Source: Oscillospiraceae bacterium (GTDB lineage: Bacteria > Bacillota > Clostridia > UBA1212 > UBA1255). Taken from it: a stretch of 64,000 nucleotides of DNA. The stretch is from the NCBI GenBank assembly GCA_015069165.1, contig SVJD01000006.1, positions 1 through 64,000 of the forward strand, in the 5' to 3' direction. Under the pieces are notes generated by a model. The model saw nothing but the letters and a program-made list of their open reading frames with translations. It ran no database searches and had not been told where the DNA came from. The translations under genes were made by a program, and so were the position numbers. Positions 31,300-40,532 of the stretch are shown here, in pieces (position 1 is the first letter of the stretch; each line of letters starts with the position of its first letter).

Positions 31300-33038
31300 A
31301 GATAGTAATCGGACAAGGCAGCTGCGGAATTGCGGCAGGTGCAGGAAAAATTTATGATTATTTAAAAGAGAATACAAGCTTTGCAGAGATTTCTATAACC
31401 GGATGTATAGGTATGTGTTATTTGGAGCCTATCGTAGATGTAATAGACGATGGAAAGAAGCGCACATATTGCAAAGTAAGTGCAGATATTTTGCCGGAGT
31501 TTTCAAAGGCACTGGAAGAAAAGAATTTCGACAGCGAAATACTTAAAAAGTATGAGCTTAAAGACGAAGACAGAGAATTTTTGGAAAAACAGACAAGAAT
31601 TGCCTTGAGAAACTGCGGAATTATCAATCCCGAAAGTATTGATGATTATATTGAAGCAGGCGGCTACAAAGCTCTTACAAAAGTTTTGGGCGAAATGACA
31701 CCTGAACAAGTAATCGATGTAATAAAAACTTCCGGTCTTGCAGGCCGCGGAGGTGCAGGATTCCCCACTTGGTTTAAGTGGAATGCGGCAAGACAGTCAC
31801 AAAGCGAACAAAAATATTTGATTTGTAATGCCGACGAGGGAGATCCGGGAGCATTCATGGACAGAGCAGTTATTGAGAGTGACCCCCACAACCTTATTGA
31901 GGGTATGCTCATTGGCGCGTATGCAATCGGTGCAAGTGAAGCGGTTGTTTACGTTCGTGCGGAATACCCGCTTGCTATTGTTCGTCTTACAAATGCTATT
32001 AAACAAGCAGAAGAACGCGGATTCTTAGGTGAAAATATTGCAGGAAGCGGTTTTTCTTGCAAAATGAGAATTAAAGCAGGTGCAGGCGCATTTGTTTGCG
32101 GTGAGGAAACAGCACTTATTGAATCTTTGGAAGGTCAAAGAGGTATGCCCAGACTTAAACCTCCTTTCCCTGCACAAAAAGGTTATTGGCAGCAACCATC
32201 TAATATAAATAACGTAGAAACTTTTGCAAATGTTGCTTGGATTTTGGCAAACGGCGGTGAAGCTTTTGCTGCAATGGGAACAGAAGACAGCAAAGGAACT
32301 AAAGTTTTCGCTCTTACAGGAAAAATCAAAAGAGGCGGTCTTGTTGAGATTCCTATGGGTAAAACACTTCGCGATGTTATTTACGATATCGGCGGCGGTA
32401 TAAGAAACGACAAAGAATTTAAAGCAGTTCAGATGGGTGGCCCTTCGGGCGGATGTATCCCCACAGAACTTTTGGATACTGTTATTGATTATAAAAAACT
32501 TTCCGCAACAGGTGCTATTATGGGCTCCGGCGGAATGGTTGTTATGGATGAGACAACTTGTATGGTAGACATGGCAAGATTTTTCCTTGATTTTACAACA
32601 AAGGAATCTTGCGGAAAATGTATTCACTGCCGTATAGGAACAAAACGTATGTTGGAAATCCTTAACAGAATTGTAAACGGAGAAGGACGCGACGGAGATA
32701 TTGAGTTACTGGAAGAATTGTGTCTTACAATTAAAGATGGTGCTCTTTGCGGTCTCGGTCAAACAGCTCCAAACCCGGTACTTACAACGATTAAATATTT
32801 CCGCAATGAATATGAAGCTCATATTTATGATAAGAAATGTCCCGCAGGACACTGCGCAAGTCTGATTACATATCAGATAGATCCCGATAAGTGCCGCGGA
32901 TGTACTCTTTGTGCAAGACAGTGCCCCGTTGGAGCTATTTCCGGAAAAGTAAAAGAGCCTCATGTAATTGATACAGAAAAATGTATTAAGTGCGGCAAAT
33001 GTAAAGAATCCTGTAAATTCGGCGCAATTCATGTTTGA
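31296..33038 (+). CDS. NuoF/HydB-like NAD-binding flavin-FeS subunit
   Basis: GLAGRGGAGFPTWFKW, NADEGDPGAFMDR, SCGKCIHCRIGTKRM, two C-terminal 4Fe-4S motifs. Confidence 0.93.
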   Translation: MKIVIGQGSCGIAAGAGKIYDYLKENTSFAEISITGCIGMCYLEPIVDVIDDGKKRTYCKVSADILPEFSKALEEKNFDSEILKKYELKDEDREFLEKQTRIALRNCGIINPESIDDYIEAGGYKALTKVLGEMTPEQVIDVIKTSGLAGRGGAGFPTWFKWNAARQSQSEQKYLICNADEGDPGAFMDRAVIESDPHNLIEGMLIGAYAIGASEAVVYVRAEYPLAIVRLTNAIKQAEERGFLGENIAGSGFSCKMRIKAGAGAFVCGEETALIESLEGQRGMPRLKPPFPAQKGYWQQPSNINNVETFANVAWILANGGEAFAAMGTEDSKGTKVFALTGKIKRGGLVEIPMGKTLRDVIYDIGGGIRNDKEFKAVQMGGPSGGCIPTELLDTVIDYKKLSATGAIMGSGGMVVMDETTCMVDMARFFLDFTTKESCGKCIHCRIGTKRMLEILNRIVNGEGRDGDIELLEELCLTIKDGALCGLGQTAPNPVLTTIKYFRNEYEAHIYDKKCPAGHCASLITYQIDPDKCRGCTLCARQCPVGAISGKVKEPHVIDTEKCIKCGKCKESCKFGAIHV

Positions 33039-33065
33039 TTGTGTAAGAGGAAAGGAAGAATTGAA

Positions 33066-35759
33066 ATGAGTATACATTTTAAAATAAACAATATAGAAGT
33101 TGAAGCAGAAGCAGGCGAACTCCTCATAAACGTAGCTAAAAGATATGGCGTGGACATTCCGTCACTTTGCCATAATGAAAAAGTAAAATCTTACGGTGCT
33201 TGCGGTGTCTGCGTAGTTGAAAGTGCAAAAGGCGGAAAATTGATGCGCTCATGTTCTACGGAAGTTGGCCCCCAATTCGAAGGAATGGAAATTTGCACAG
33301 AATCAGACAGAGTTGTAAGAGCCAGAAAAGTTGCTCTTGAATTACTTATGACAGACCACACAGGTGATTGTCGCCCTCCTTGTATGTTGGAGTGTCCCGC
33401 ACACACAGACTGTCAGGGATATGTTGGTTTGATTGCAAACGGTTATGCAGAAGAAGCAGTAAAATTGATCATGGAAAAAATTCCGCTTCCTGCTTCAATT
33501 GGTAGAGTTTGTCCGCATCCGTGCGAAAAAGCTTGCCGCAGAGCAGCTCTTGAAGAGCCTGTTTCAATTGCAAACCTTAAGCGTTTCGCAGCAGATGTAA
33601 ACCTTGAAAAAGGCAAAGATGCGTATAAACCGGCAATTGCGGCAGAAACAGGCAAAAAAGTTGCTGTAATAGGCGGCGGCCCTGCAGGACTTACTGCTGC
33701 AGCTTCACTCAGAGCAAAAGGCCACACAGTAGAAGTTTTCGATATGATGCCTGAAATGGGCGGTATGCTCAGATACGGAATTCCCGAGTACAGACTTCCC
33801 AAGGCTGTTGTTGCAGAAGAAGTTGCATTGCTTGAATCTATGGGAATTGCAATGCATAACAATATAAAAATCGGTGAAGGTGAATACACTCTCGAAAAAA
33901 TGTCTGCCGAATACGATGCAGTTATTGTTGCAATCGGTGCTTGGACAAGCAGTAAAATGAGAATCCCCGGAGAAGAACTTGCCGGTGTTATGGGTGGTAT
34001 TGATTTCCTTCGTGAAATCAATCTGGGAAATATTCCCAATATTGGTAAAAAAGTTGTAATCGTAGGCGGTGGTAACACTGCTATGGATGCTTGCAGAAGT
34101 GCAGTGCGCGCAGGTGCTGATGAAGTTTATACTTTATACAGAAGAACACGTGCAGAAATGCCTGCCGAGCAAGTTGAAATTGACGAGGCAGAAGAAGAAG
34201 GAGTTATCTTTAAATTCCTTTGCAATCCTGTTGAAATTATAGGAGAAAATGGTAAAGCTGTAAAAGTAAAAGCACAAAAAATGATGCTTGGCGAGCCTGA
34301 TGCCAGCGGCAGACGTGCACCTGTGCCGATTGAAGGAGAATTCGACATTATAGATGTTGACACAGTTATAATGGCTATCGGTCAAGGCTGTAATGTAAAA
34401 GGTTTTGAAAGTCTCGAACTGACAAGAAAGAATACTGTAGTTGCTGACGAAAACACATATACAACATCAATTGAAGGTGTGTTTGCGTGCGGAGACATCA
34501 CAAACAGAGGTCCCGGAATTGCTATCGCGGCAATCGCAGAAGCTCAAAAAGCAGCAGTTGCAGCACATGAATATATGATGAGCGGCAGTGTTCCGACTAT
34601 AGTGAAAAATGAGGATAATGCGTTCTATTCAAAGAGACCTCTCACGAAAGAAGATGTTAAAGAAGAATATGCATTTAGAGGAACAGAGGAAAGAGTTCCT
34701 ATGAAACACCGCTTGGCAGAGGAAAGAAAAGGCGACTTTAACGAGTTTATGAAAGGCTTTTCTCGCGCAGAAGCAGAAAAAGAAGCTGCAAGATGTCTTG
34801 AATGCGGATGCCTTGACTATTATGAGTGCCGTTTGATTGATTATGCTAACAGATATGATGTAAAACCTGAAAGAATCGGCGGCTACAAACATAAGAGAGC
34901 TGATATGAAAGTTCGTTCAGAATATTTCACAAGAGATACAGACAAATGTATTCTTTGCGGTTTGTGTGTTCGCGCTTGTGAAGAAGTTACGGGCAGAGGC
35001 GTTTTGGGCTTGGTTGACAGAGGTTTTGATACAACAGTTCAGCCGGCAATGGGACTTCCTTTGAATCAAGCAGACTGTATGTCATGCGGTTTGTGCGTTT
35101 CTGTTTGTCCTACAGGCGCTCTTACTGAAAACATGAACGGAATGAAAGCTGTTCCGCTTCCTGAGAATATGTTTGTTCATAAATGTACTATGTGTTCTGC
35201 AGGTTGTGACATGATGATTTCACATTACGGAAATGCTATCACTAAAGCAGTTCCCATGGGCGGTAAAAACGCAGATGTTCTTTGTGAAAGAGGAAGATTT
35301 GTACTTCCTGAGAGATTTACAATGGGCAACGCTATGGAAGCAGTGCAAAAGGCATTCGGAAAGATTTTGAAGAGCGGCGCAATGTCAGCAGGAAAAATCG
35401 GAGTTTTGATTTCTGCTTCTTGCACGGAAAAGCAAGTTAACAATATTCTTTCATTTACGGCAGCCATTATGCCTGCGTTTGTTGCTTCTAATTCTATGGG
35501 CAAACCGATTCCCGAGAAATACAGAGCCTCTGTAGAATTCGCGGCAATTAAGAACGGCAAAGCCACAAGCATAGACGAGCTTACAATCGGTGTAAATGAT
35601 GAAATTCTTAAGAAGGCCGGTGTAACAATGCTCAATGAACAGCAGAAAGCTAAAATTGAGTCGGGCGAAATCGAAACATTGTTTGTTTTTGGCGACGATA
35701 TCTGCGACATTGATACATCAAAGGTTAAAAACACTGAAATTGTCAGAATTGAGTTTTAA
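33066..35759 (+). CDS. GltD/NfnB-like FAD-NAD(P) oxidoreductase with N-terminal 2Fe-2S and C-terminal ferredoxin/MopB-FeS modules
   Basis: 2Fe-2S (SYGACGVC), FAD VIGGGPAGLTAAASL, NAD(P) VVIVGGGNTAMDACRSA, two CxxCxxC clusters, CTMCSAGCDMM. Confidence 0.88.
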   Translation: MSIHFKINNIEVEAEAGELLINVAKRYGVDIPSLCHNEKVKSYGACGVCVVESAKGGKLMRSCSTEVGPQFEGMEICTESDRVVRARKVALELLMTDHTGDCRPPCMLECPAHTDCQGYVGLIANGYAEEAVKLIMEKIPLPASIGRVCPHPCEKACRRAALEEPVSIANLKRFAADVNLEKGKDAYKPAIAAETGKKVAVIGGGPAGLTAAASLRAKGHTVEVFDMMPEMGGMLRYGIPEYRLPKAVVAEEVALLESMGIAMHNNIKIGEGEYTLEKMSAEYDAVIVAIGAWTSSKMRIPGEELAGVMGGIDFLREINLGNIPNIGKKVVIVGGGNTAMDACRSAVRAGADEVYTLYRRTRAEMPAEQVEIDEAEEEGVIFKFLCNPVEIIGENGKAVKVKAQKMMLGEPDASGRRAPVPIEGEFDIIDVDTVIMAIGQGCNVKGFESLELTRKNTVVADENTYTTSIEGVFACGDITNRGPGIAIAAIAEAQKAAVAAHEYMMSGSVPTIVKNEDNAFYSKRPLTKEDVKEEYAFRGTEERVPMKHRLAEERKGDFNEFMKGFSRAEAEKEAARCLECGCLDYYECRLIDYANRYDVKPERIGGYKHKRADMKVRSEYFTRDTDKCILCGLCVRACEEVTGRGVLGLVDRGFDTTVQPAMGLPLNQADCMSCGLCVSVCPTGALTENMNGMKAVPLPENMFVHKCTMCSAGCDMMISHYGNAITKAVPMGGKNADVLCERGRFVLPERFTMGNAMEAVQKAFGKILKSGAMSAGKIGVLISASCTEKQVNNILSFTAAIMPAFVASNSMGKPIPEKYRASVEFAAIKNGKATSIDELTIGVNDEILKKAGVTMLNEQQKAKIESGEIETLFVFGDDICDIDTSKVKNTEIVRIEF

Positions 35760-35762
35760 GAT

Positions 35763-36416
35763 ATGATGCCAAATATTAAAACGCATTTAAAAGGTATGGG
35801 GAAGCTCGCTTACGTGTATATGTTGGCGGTTGCCTTGAGTTGGGTAGCTTTCCCCGTAATTGTTATATGTTTACAGCAATATGCACAAATATATGTGGTG
35901 ATTAGCGTATATACTTTTTTTGTAACATTGATTCTTATCGCTATGTTATATATAACTATGCACGGTTTCGGCGAAGCAGACAGGAAGCCGTACGGTTGGG
36001 CAAGGTATAATACGAAAGGTTTTGTTTGTGCGCTTATGATGTTTGCGGCTGTTTTATTGGCAGAAGAAATTATTATTCTTTTAGCTGACCAATATATTAT
36101 AGTGAAACATCCTTTTTTGACGATAGAATCATTGAATCACTACGCAAAACTTGTTATATATATGCCTTTTATGTGGTTTTACAGAATTATTTCACCGCCT
36201 ACGGAAGTGAGCGTGGTGCCGGACATTACGTGGTCAACCGCGTTTTTCCCGGGAATTATTATTTTGCTTGCATCCGGAATAGGCTATATTATGGGTTATC
36301 ACGGTATCAGAATCATTAAAAATCCGCCAAAAGCAGCGGCTTTACGCAAATTTTTATACGGCGGACCTCGCAAATCCAAAAAGAAGAAACCGATTCCGAA
36401 AGAAGATGCCAAATAG
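35763..36416 (+). CDS. Conserved integral membrane protein of unknown function
   Basis: Five or so hydrophobic segments and basic C-terminus; tightly linked downstream of the redox operon. Confidence 0.5.
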   Translation: MMPNIKTHLKGMGKLAYVYMLAVALSWVAFPVIVICLQQYAQIYVVISVYTFFVTLILIAMLYITMHGFGEADRKPYGWARYNTKGFVCALMMFAAVLLAEEIIILLADQYIIVKHPFLTIESLNHYAKLVIYMPFMWFYRIISPPTEVSVVPDITWSTAFFPGIIILLASGIGYIMGYHGIRIIKNPPKAAALRKFLYGGPRKSKKKKPIPKEDAK

Positions 36417-36433
36417 GGCAGGAGGATTTATAA

Positions 36434-37276
36434 ATGCAAATAGAAGAGTTTTCAGAAAAAATAGAGGAACTTGTCATTGATATTTATGAAGAAAGCGTTC
36501 AAAACAGAGAATCTGCTTGGATAGTTTTCGAAAAGAAAATGGATGACAGGTTTGCGGAGAATAAAGAGTTTATAGAAGAAACTACAAAAGATTGGACTGT
36601 AGAAGATTGGAAAAATTTATTTTTGCATCAAATAAATATCGGCAATCCTGATATTTATGCTTTTATCGCTGAAAAAATAGAAATTTTGACCAATAATGAG
36701 TATTTCCGTAATTGCATTTCCGAAAATTTGAGCGTTCTTGAAAAGAATGTATATTCCACAACAGACAAAGATGCATTGTATAAATCAGATGTTTTGTTAA
36801 GTGCAGTAAAAGCACTCAACAGAATCGGCAGTTCTTCAGCAAAAGCGGAAATTGAGCAAGCATTCCGTATGTGCGCAGTTGCTAATGAACATATTTTATA
36901 TGAACTTGCGGAATATGTGGCATCGCAGTGTGAAGAAAAGCTTCCGGAGATGATTTCCGATGAGAGTATAGAAGGCGAAAAATTAGTAGCTCTTTTATCA
37001 ATGTGCATAGAGACCGATAAGCGCAGTGATAAAATTTATGAGGCAATGAAGCAAAGATTCAAGAAGTTGCCAAATGATAGTGAAACAAAAGATATTTTTG
37101 CGGCGATTTTCGGAGATTACGGCGAGCCTAATGCAATAATGATGTTGCGAAAATTTGCAAAGACGTTGATTGCTGTGTACAAAGAAAATTACGACAGAGA
37201 ACTTTTCAGCAGAATCATGATGGTAATGTCTGTAATCGAAGGACTTGGCGGTTTGACTGACGATTTAATGGAATAA
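36434..37276 (+). CDS. Uncharacterised alpha-helical protein
   Basis: 280-aa ORF with RBS GGAGG upstream; no recognised family. Confidence 0.5.
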   Translation: MQIEEFSEKIEELVIDIYEESVQNRESAWIVFEKKMDDRFAENKEFIEETTKDWTVEDWKNLFLHQINIGNPDIYAFIAEKIEILTNNEYFRNCISENLSVLEKNVYSTTDKDALYKSDVLLSAVKALNRIGSSSAKAEIEQAFRMCAVANEHILYELAEYVASQCEEKLPEMISDESIEGEKLVALLSMCIETDKRSDKIYEAMKQRFKKLPNDSETKDIFAAIFGDYGEPNAIMMLRKFAKTLIAVYKENYDRELFSRIMMVMSVIEGLGGLTDDLME

Positions 37277-37293
37277 AAAATTAAGAATATTTT

Positions 37294-37346
37294 AGTGCCC
37301 CCTGTAATATGCTTTAGTAAGTGGTATGCAGGGGGTGTCTTTATTT
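37294..37346 (+). terminator. Probable terminator upstream of cwlD
   Basis: CCCCCTG ... CAGGGGG stem followed by TGTCTTTATTT. Confidence 0.55.
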
Positions 37347-37356
37347 GATACTTATA

Positions 37357-38100
37357 ATGAAAAAAACAAATGTAATATTGGGAATTTTAATTTTTGTGCT
37401 TGTGGCGGCAATTATCGCACTGAATATAGGCTTTACGGATGCCGAAGAAGGGAAAGTTGTCAGTGCCTCGGGATATGTGGAAACGCTTTCCACAACCGGA
37501 AAAATCGTTGTACTTGATGCAGGGCACGGAGGAGAAGATCCGGGTGCAGTAAGTGCGTACAGCGGTGCGAAAGAAAAGGATATTACATTGGTAATTACGC
37601 AAAAAACAAAAAAACTTCTGGAAGATGCGGGGTATACCGTGATTATGACGAGAAGCGAAGATGTTTTGGGGTACGATGATGAAAAACTTTCTATGACGGC
37701 AAAGAGAAGACAGGATTTGCTCAAAAGAAAGAAAATGATGGATGAGAGTAAAGCTGATATAGTTATAAGTATTCATCTTAATTCTTTCAGTGATTCTCAA
37801 TATCACGGCGCGCAAACGTTTTATACAAAGGAGTCTCTTTCCAGTAAAAAATTGGCAATAAGCTTGCAAACGGCGTTAAAAGAAATTTTGGAGCCGGAAA
37901 ACGAAAGAGAAGCACTTTTAAAGTCAGAGGATATAATTATTACAAAAAATTGTAAAGTAACAACTGCCATAGTGGAGTGCGGTTTCTTATCTAATCAAGA
38001 AGAGGAAAAGAAGTTGGTTGATGAAGGTTATCAGACAAAAATTGCGGAAGCAATAAAAGCCGGAGTTGATAATTACTTTACGGTAATAGCACCAAAATAG
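37357..38100 (+). CDS. cwlD: N-acetylmuramoyl-L-alanine amidase (Amidase_3, CwlD-like)
   Basis: VVLDAGHGGEDPGAVSAYSGAKEKDITL, ISIHLNSFSDSQYHGAQTFY, TTAIVECGFLSNQEEE. Confidence 0.9.
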   Translation: MKKTNVILGILIFVLVAAIIALNIGFTDAEEGKVVSASGYVETLSTTGKIVVLDAGHGGEDPGAVSAYSGAKEKDITLVITQKTKKLLEDAGYTVIMTRSEDVLGYDDEKLSMTAKRRQDLLKRKKMMDESKADIVISIHLNSFSDSQYHGAQTFYTKESLSSKKLAISLQTALKEILEPENEREALLKSEDIIITKNCKVTTAIVECGFLSNQEEEKKLVDEGYQTKIAEAIKAGVDNYFTVIAPK

Positions 38101-38114
38101 TCGGTTTTTATAAC

Positions 38115-38220
38115 AGGTCGGGAAATAATATTCTCGGCCTGTTTGAGTTTTTAGCTAAATACAGGGAAATTTTAGAGGTCGGCGGGAAATAGTAATCCCG
38201 TCGATTTTTGTTGTTTTTTG
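38115..38220 (+). terminator. Tandem hairpins, second terminator-like
   Basis: AACAGGTCGGGA..TTCTCGGCCTGTT and CGGCGGGA..TCCCGTCGATTTTTG. Confidence 0.6.
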
Positions 38221-38276
38221 GTTTATTCTTTTGCTTGTAACCGTTGAAGTAACGGGAATAAACGGAGGTGCAATTA

Positions 38277-39812
38277 ATGAAAGAGATTTTAAACGGACGA
38301 TTTTCAATATTAGAAACCGTAACTGAAAACAGGCTGTATAAAGCTGTGGATACCGCTACAGGAAAAATGACAGCTGTGAAAAAATGGGTAAATGAGGACA
38401 GTTATTATAAAGCAGAATTGAAAGCGTTAAAAAATTTTAAGCACCTCGATATACCGCAATTTATTTGCAACTTTGAAGAAGAAGGCGAAAAATATATTGC
38501 GGAAGAATGGTTGGACGGAGCCCCACCTCTACAGTTCAGTACTCCGGAAGAAACAATAGACCTTGCCGTTAAACTTGCAGAATTTGTTTCCGTGCTCACC
38601 TCATCATTTTCGTATATACACGGAGATATAAAACCGTCCAACATTATCGTGCAAAACGGCAAGGTTTACTTTATGGATTTTGAGTGTTCAGTGGCGTTAG
38701 ATGTTAAAAGAAGGGAAAATTTACAAGAAACAATCAAAATAACGGGCAAGTATTTTACAGCCCCTGAGGTTTTTTACGGAAATCAATGTTTGCAAAGCGA
38801 TATTTACTCCATAGGAGCCATAATGGCATGGATGTTGGGAGGGGTTGATGATAATGGGATAAATTTATCAAATGTTGCAGCTGACGGTAGTTTAAAGGCG
38901 ATTATAAAAAAATGCACTGCATACAGAGCTGAGAACAGGTACAAAACAGCAGAGGAACTTATTTATGCGTTAAAAGAAATAAAAAATAATGTGGAATTAA
39001 ATATCATACCGGAAAAAATATCACATCCGGGAGAGAGATTTTCCGTTTATATAGATTGTAATGTGTTTTTTGCATGGGAACTGGCGGAAGTTGCGACAAC
39101 ATATTTCGGAATGAAAACTTGCGTTATGGCTGTAAGTCAAAGAACCCAAAAAAAACTTAACTATTTTGCGGATCTGAATAGAAACTACGGTACACAGAGT
39201 GTTGAAGAAGAAATTTCTCCTTATTTTCTCAGCAGCGAGTCATTATTTAAAAAAGATTGTGAAAAGTGGCTTTCAAAAGGGCTTATAAATAAAACTTCCG
39301 ATGGAGAAGGGAAGTTGTTTTATTCAGGTTCAAGATTTATAGGAGAGGCAGAGCCTGAAAATGAAGGCTATATCAGCGATCTGGTTAAATGGGGCAAGGA
39401 AAATTTTGACTGTGTAATATTTGTAACAGATAGATATGACGATAAACCTGCAGTGAAAAATTTAGCTTGCGAATGTGATTATACAATAGCAACTCCTCTT
39501 GCAAATATTGATGATATTGAAGCATGTAAGGATTATTACGAAAGTCTTGGAGGAAATGTATTATATTCAGTTTGGGAATATAATCAGCAGAGCAGTTTAC
39601 CGGAAAAGAGCATTATGCTTATGGTGGGAGAGGAAAAATACATTGGTGCAATTTTTTACAGCGATGAAAAAAATTATAAGCGTAATTTTGCAGGAAAAAT
39701 TCAGCCTATTTTTAAAACCAAAGGAAGAGAAGAACAGGCAGGATATGTAAAGATTATTAATAGGTTGTTCAGAGCAGCGGGTAACAGTGAAGAAAGGTGT
39801 GTATGTAAATGA
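38277..39812 (+). CDS. Ser/Thr kinase-like domain fused to CpaE/TadZ-like (MinD-fold, Walker A absent) domain
   Basis: AVKKW, YIHGDIKPSNIIV, FMDFECSV, SDIYSIGAIMAWML; C-terminal half with KFSVYIDCNVFFAWELAEVA-type alternation. Confidence 0.65.
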   Translation: MKEILNGRFSILETVTENRLYKAVDTATGKMTAVKKWVNEDSYYKAELKALKNFKHLDIPQFICNFEEEGEKYIAEEWLDGAPPLQFSTPEETIDLAVKLAEFVSVLTSSFSYIHGDIKPSNIIVQNGKVYFMDFECSVALDVKRRENLQETIKITGKYFTAPEVFYGNQCLQSDIYSIGAIMAWMLGGVDDNGINLSNVAADGSLKAIIKKCTAYRAENRYKTAEELIYALKEIKNNVELNIIPEKISHPGERFSVYIDCNVFFAWELAEVATTYFGMKTCVMAVSQRTQKKLNYFADLNRNYGTQSVEEEISPYFLSSESLFKKDCEKWLSKGLINKTSDGEGKLFYSGSRFIGEAEPENEGYISDLVKWGKENFDCVIFVTDRYDDKPAVKNLACECDYTIATPLANIDDIEACKDYYESLGGNVLYSVWEYNQQSSLPEKSIMLMVGEEKYIGAIFYSDEKNYKRNFAGKIQPIFKTKGREEQAGYVKIINRLFRAAGNSEERCVCK

Positions 39813-40519
39813 AAAAGAATACAATTTTTAAAACAGCATTGTTTTTATTAAGCTTGGCAGTAGTGGCGGGAATATATACGTTTATAGTTATACCATCAGT
39901 AAAAAAAGAAGAAAAAGAATTTTATGAGAAGAAATTGGAACAGGAAATGTATACGTATATGAGTGTGTTAACTTATACAGGCGATACTCCTTTACTTGAA
40001 AATACAATCATAACAGAGGCAGTAGAAACATGTTTTGAAAAAGTTCAGATGCCCTTGGGATGCGTTACATCGGATTATGTTGGAAATTTTGAAGATATTT
40101 GCGGTTTGCAATTAAAATACACAATTTGCAAAGGACAACAAGTGTCCTCGCAAAATTTTAAGGAATTTTTAAAGGATAGTGACGGAACAGAAAGGTTAAA
40201 AGAGTTTAAAATCAGAAGCTTAGTAGCAGGTCAGGCAATGCCCGGAAGATTTGCGGATATTTTATTGAAATATCCTGACGGAAGTTCTGCCGTAGTTGTA
40301 CCTAAAATACAAATTTATGATATACAACAAGAAGATAACGGGGGTTCTGTAAAAAATAAAAATGAAGAAGAAGGTTATACCGTTGTTTTTGCTGTAAATG
40401 AAGAAGAACATAATTCTTTAACAGAAGCTGTTAAAGAGGGGGTTTTAGATATTCGCATTTATTTAAATGATGCACAACTTCCGTCAGAAAAAACGTATGT
40501 GCCGTCAAGTAATATTTAA
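39809..40519 (+). CDS. CpaB/RcpC-like SAF-domain pilus assembly protein
   Basis: N-terminal TM, periplasmic SAF-like region (QMPLGCVTSDYV..), located upstream of the CpaF-like ATPase. Confidence 0.6.
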   Translation: MKKNTIFKTALFLLSLAVVAGIYTFIVIPSVKKEEKEFYEKKLEQEMYTYMSVLTYTGDTPLLENTIITEAVETCFEKVQMPLGCVTSDYVGNFEDICGLQLKYTICKGQQVSSQNFKEFLKDSDGTERLKEFKIRSLVAGQAMPGRFADILLKYPDGSSAVVVPKIQIYDIQQEDNGGSVKNKNEEEGYTVVFAVNEEEHNSLTEAVKEGVLDIRIYLNDAQLPSEKTYVPSSNI

Positions 40520-40532
40520 CAGGGTTATTGAT

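Noticed and set aside
32025-32627. 200-aa minus-strand ORF inside the NuoF-like gene
   Set aside because: Antisense to a conserved CDS; no start signal.
33443-34078. 211-aa minus-strand ORF inside the GltD-like gene
   Set aside because: Antisense shadow ORF from codon bias.
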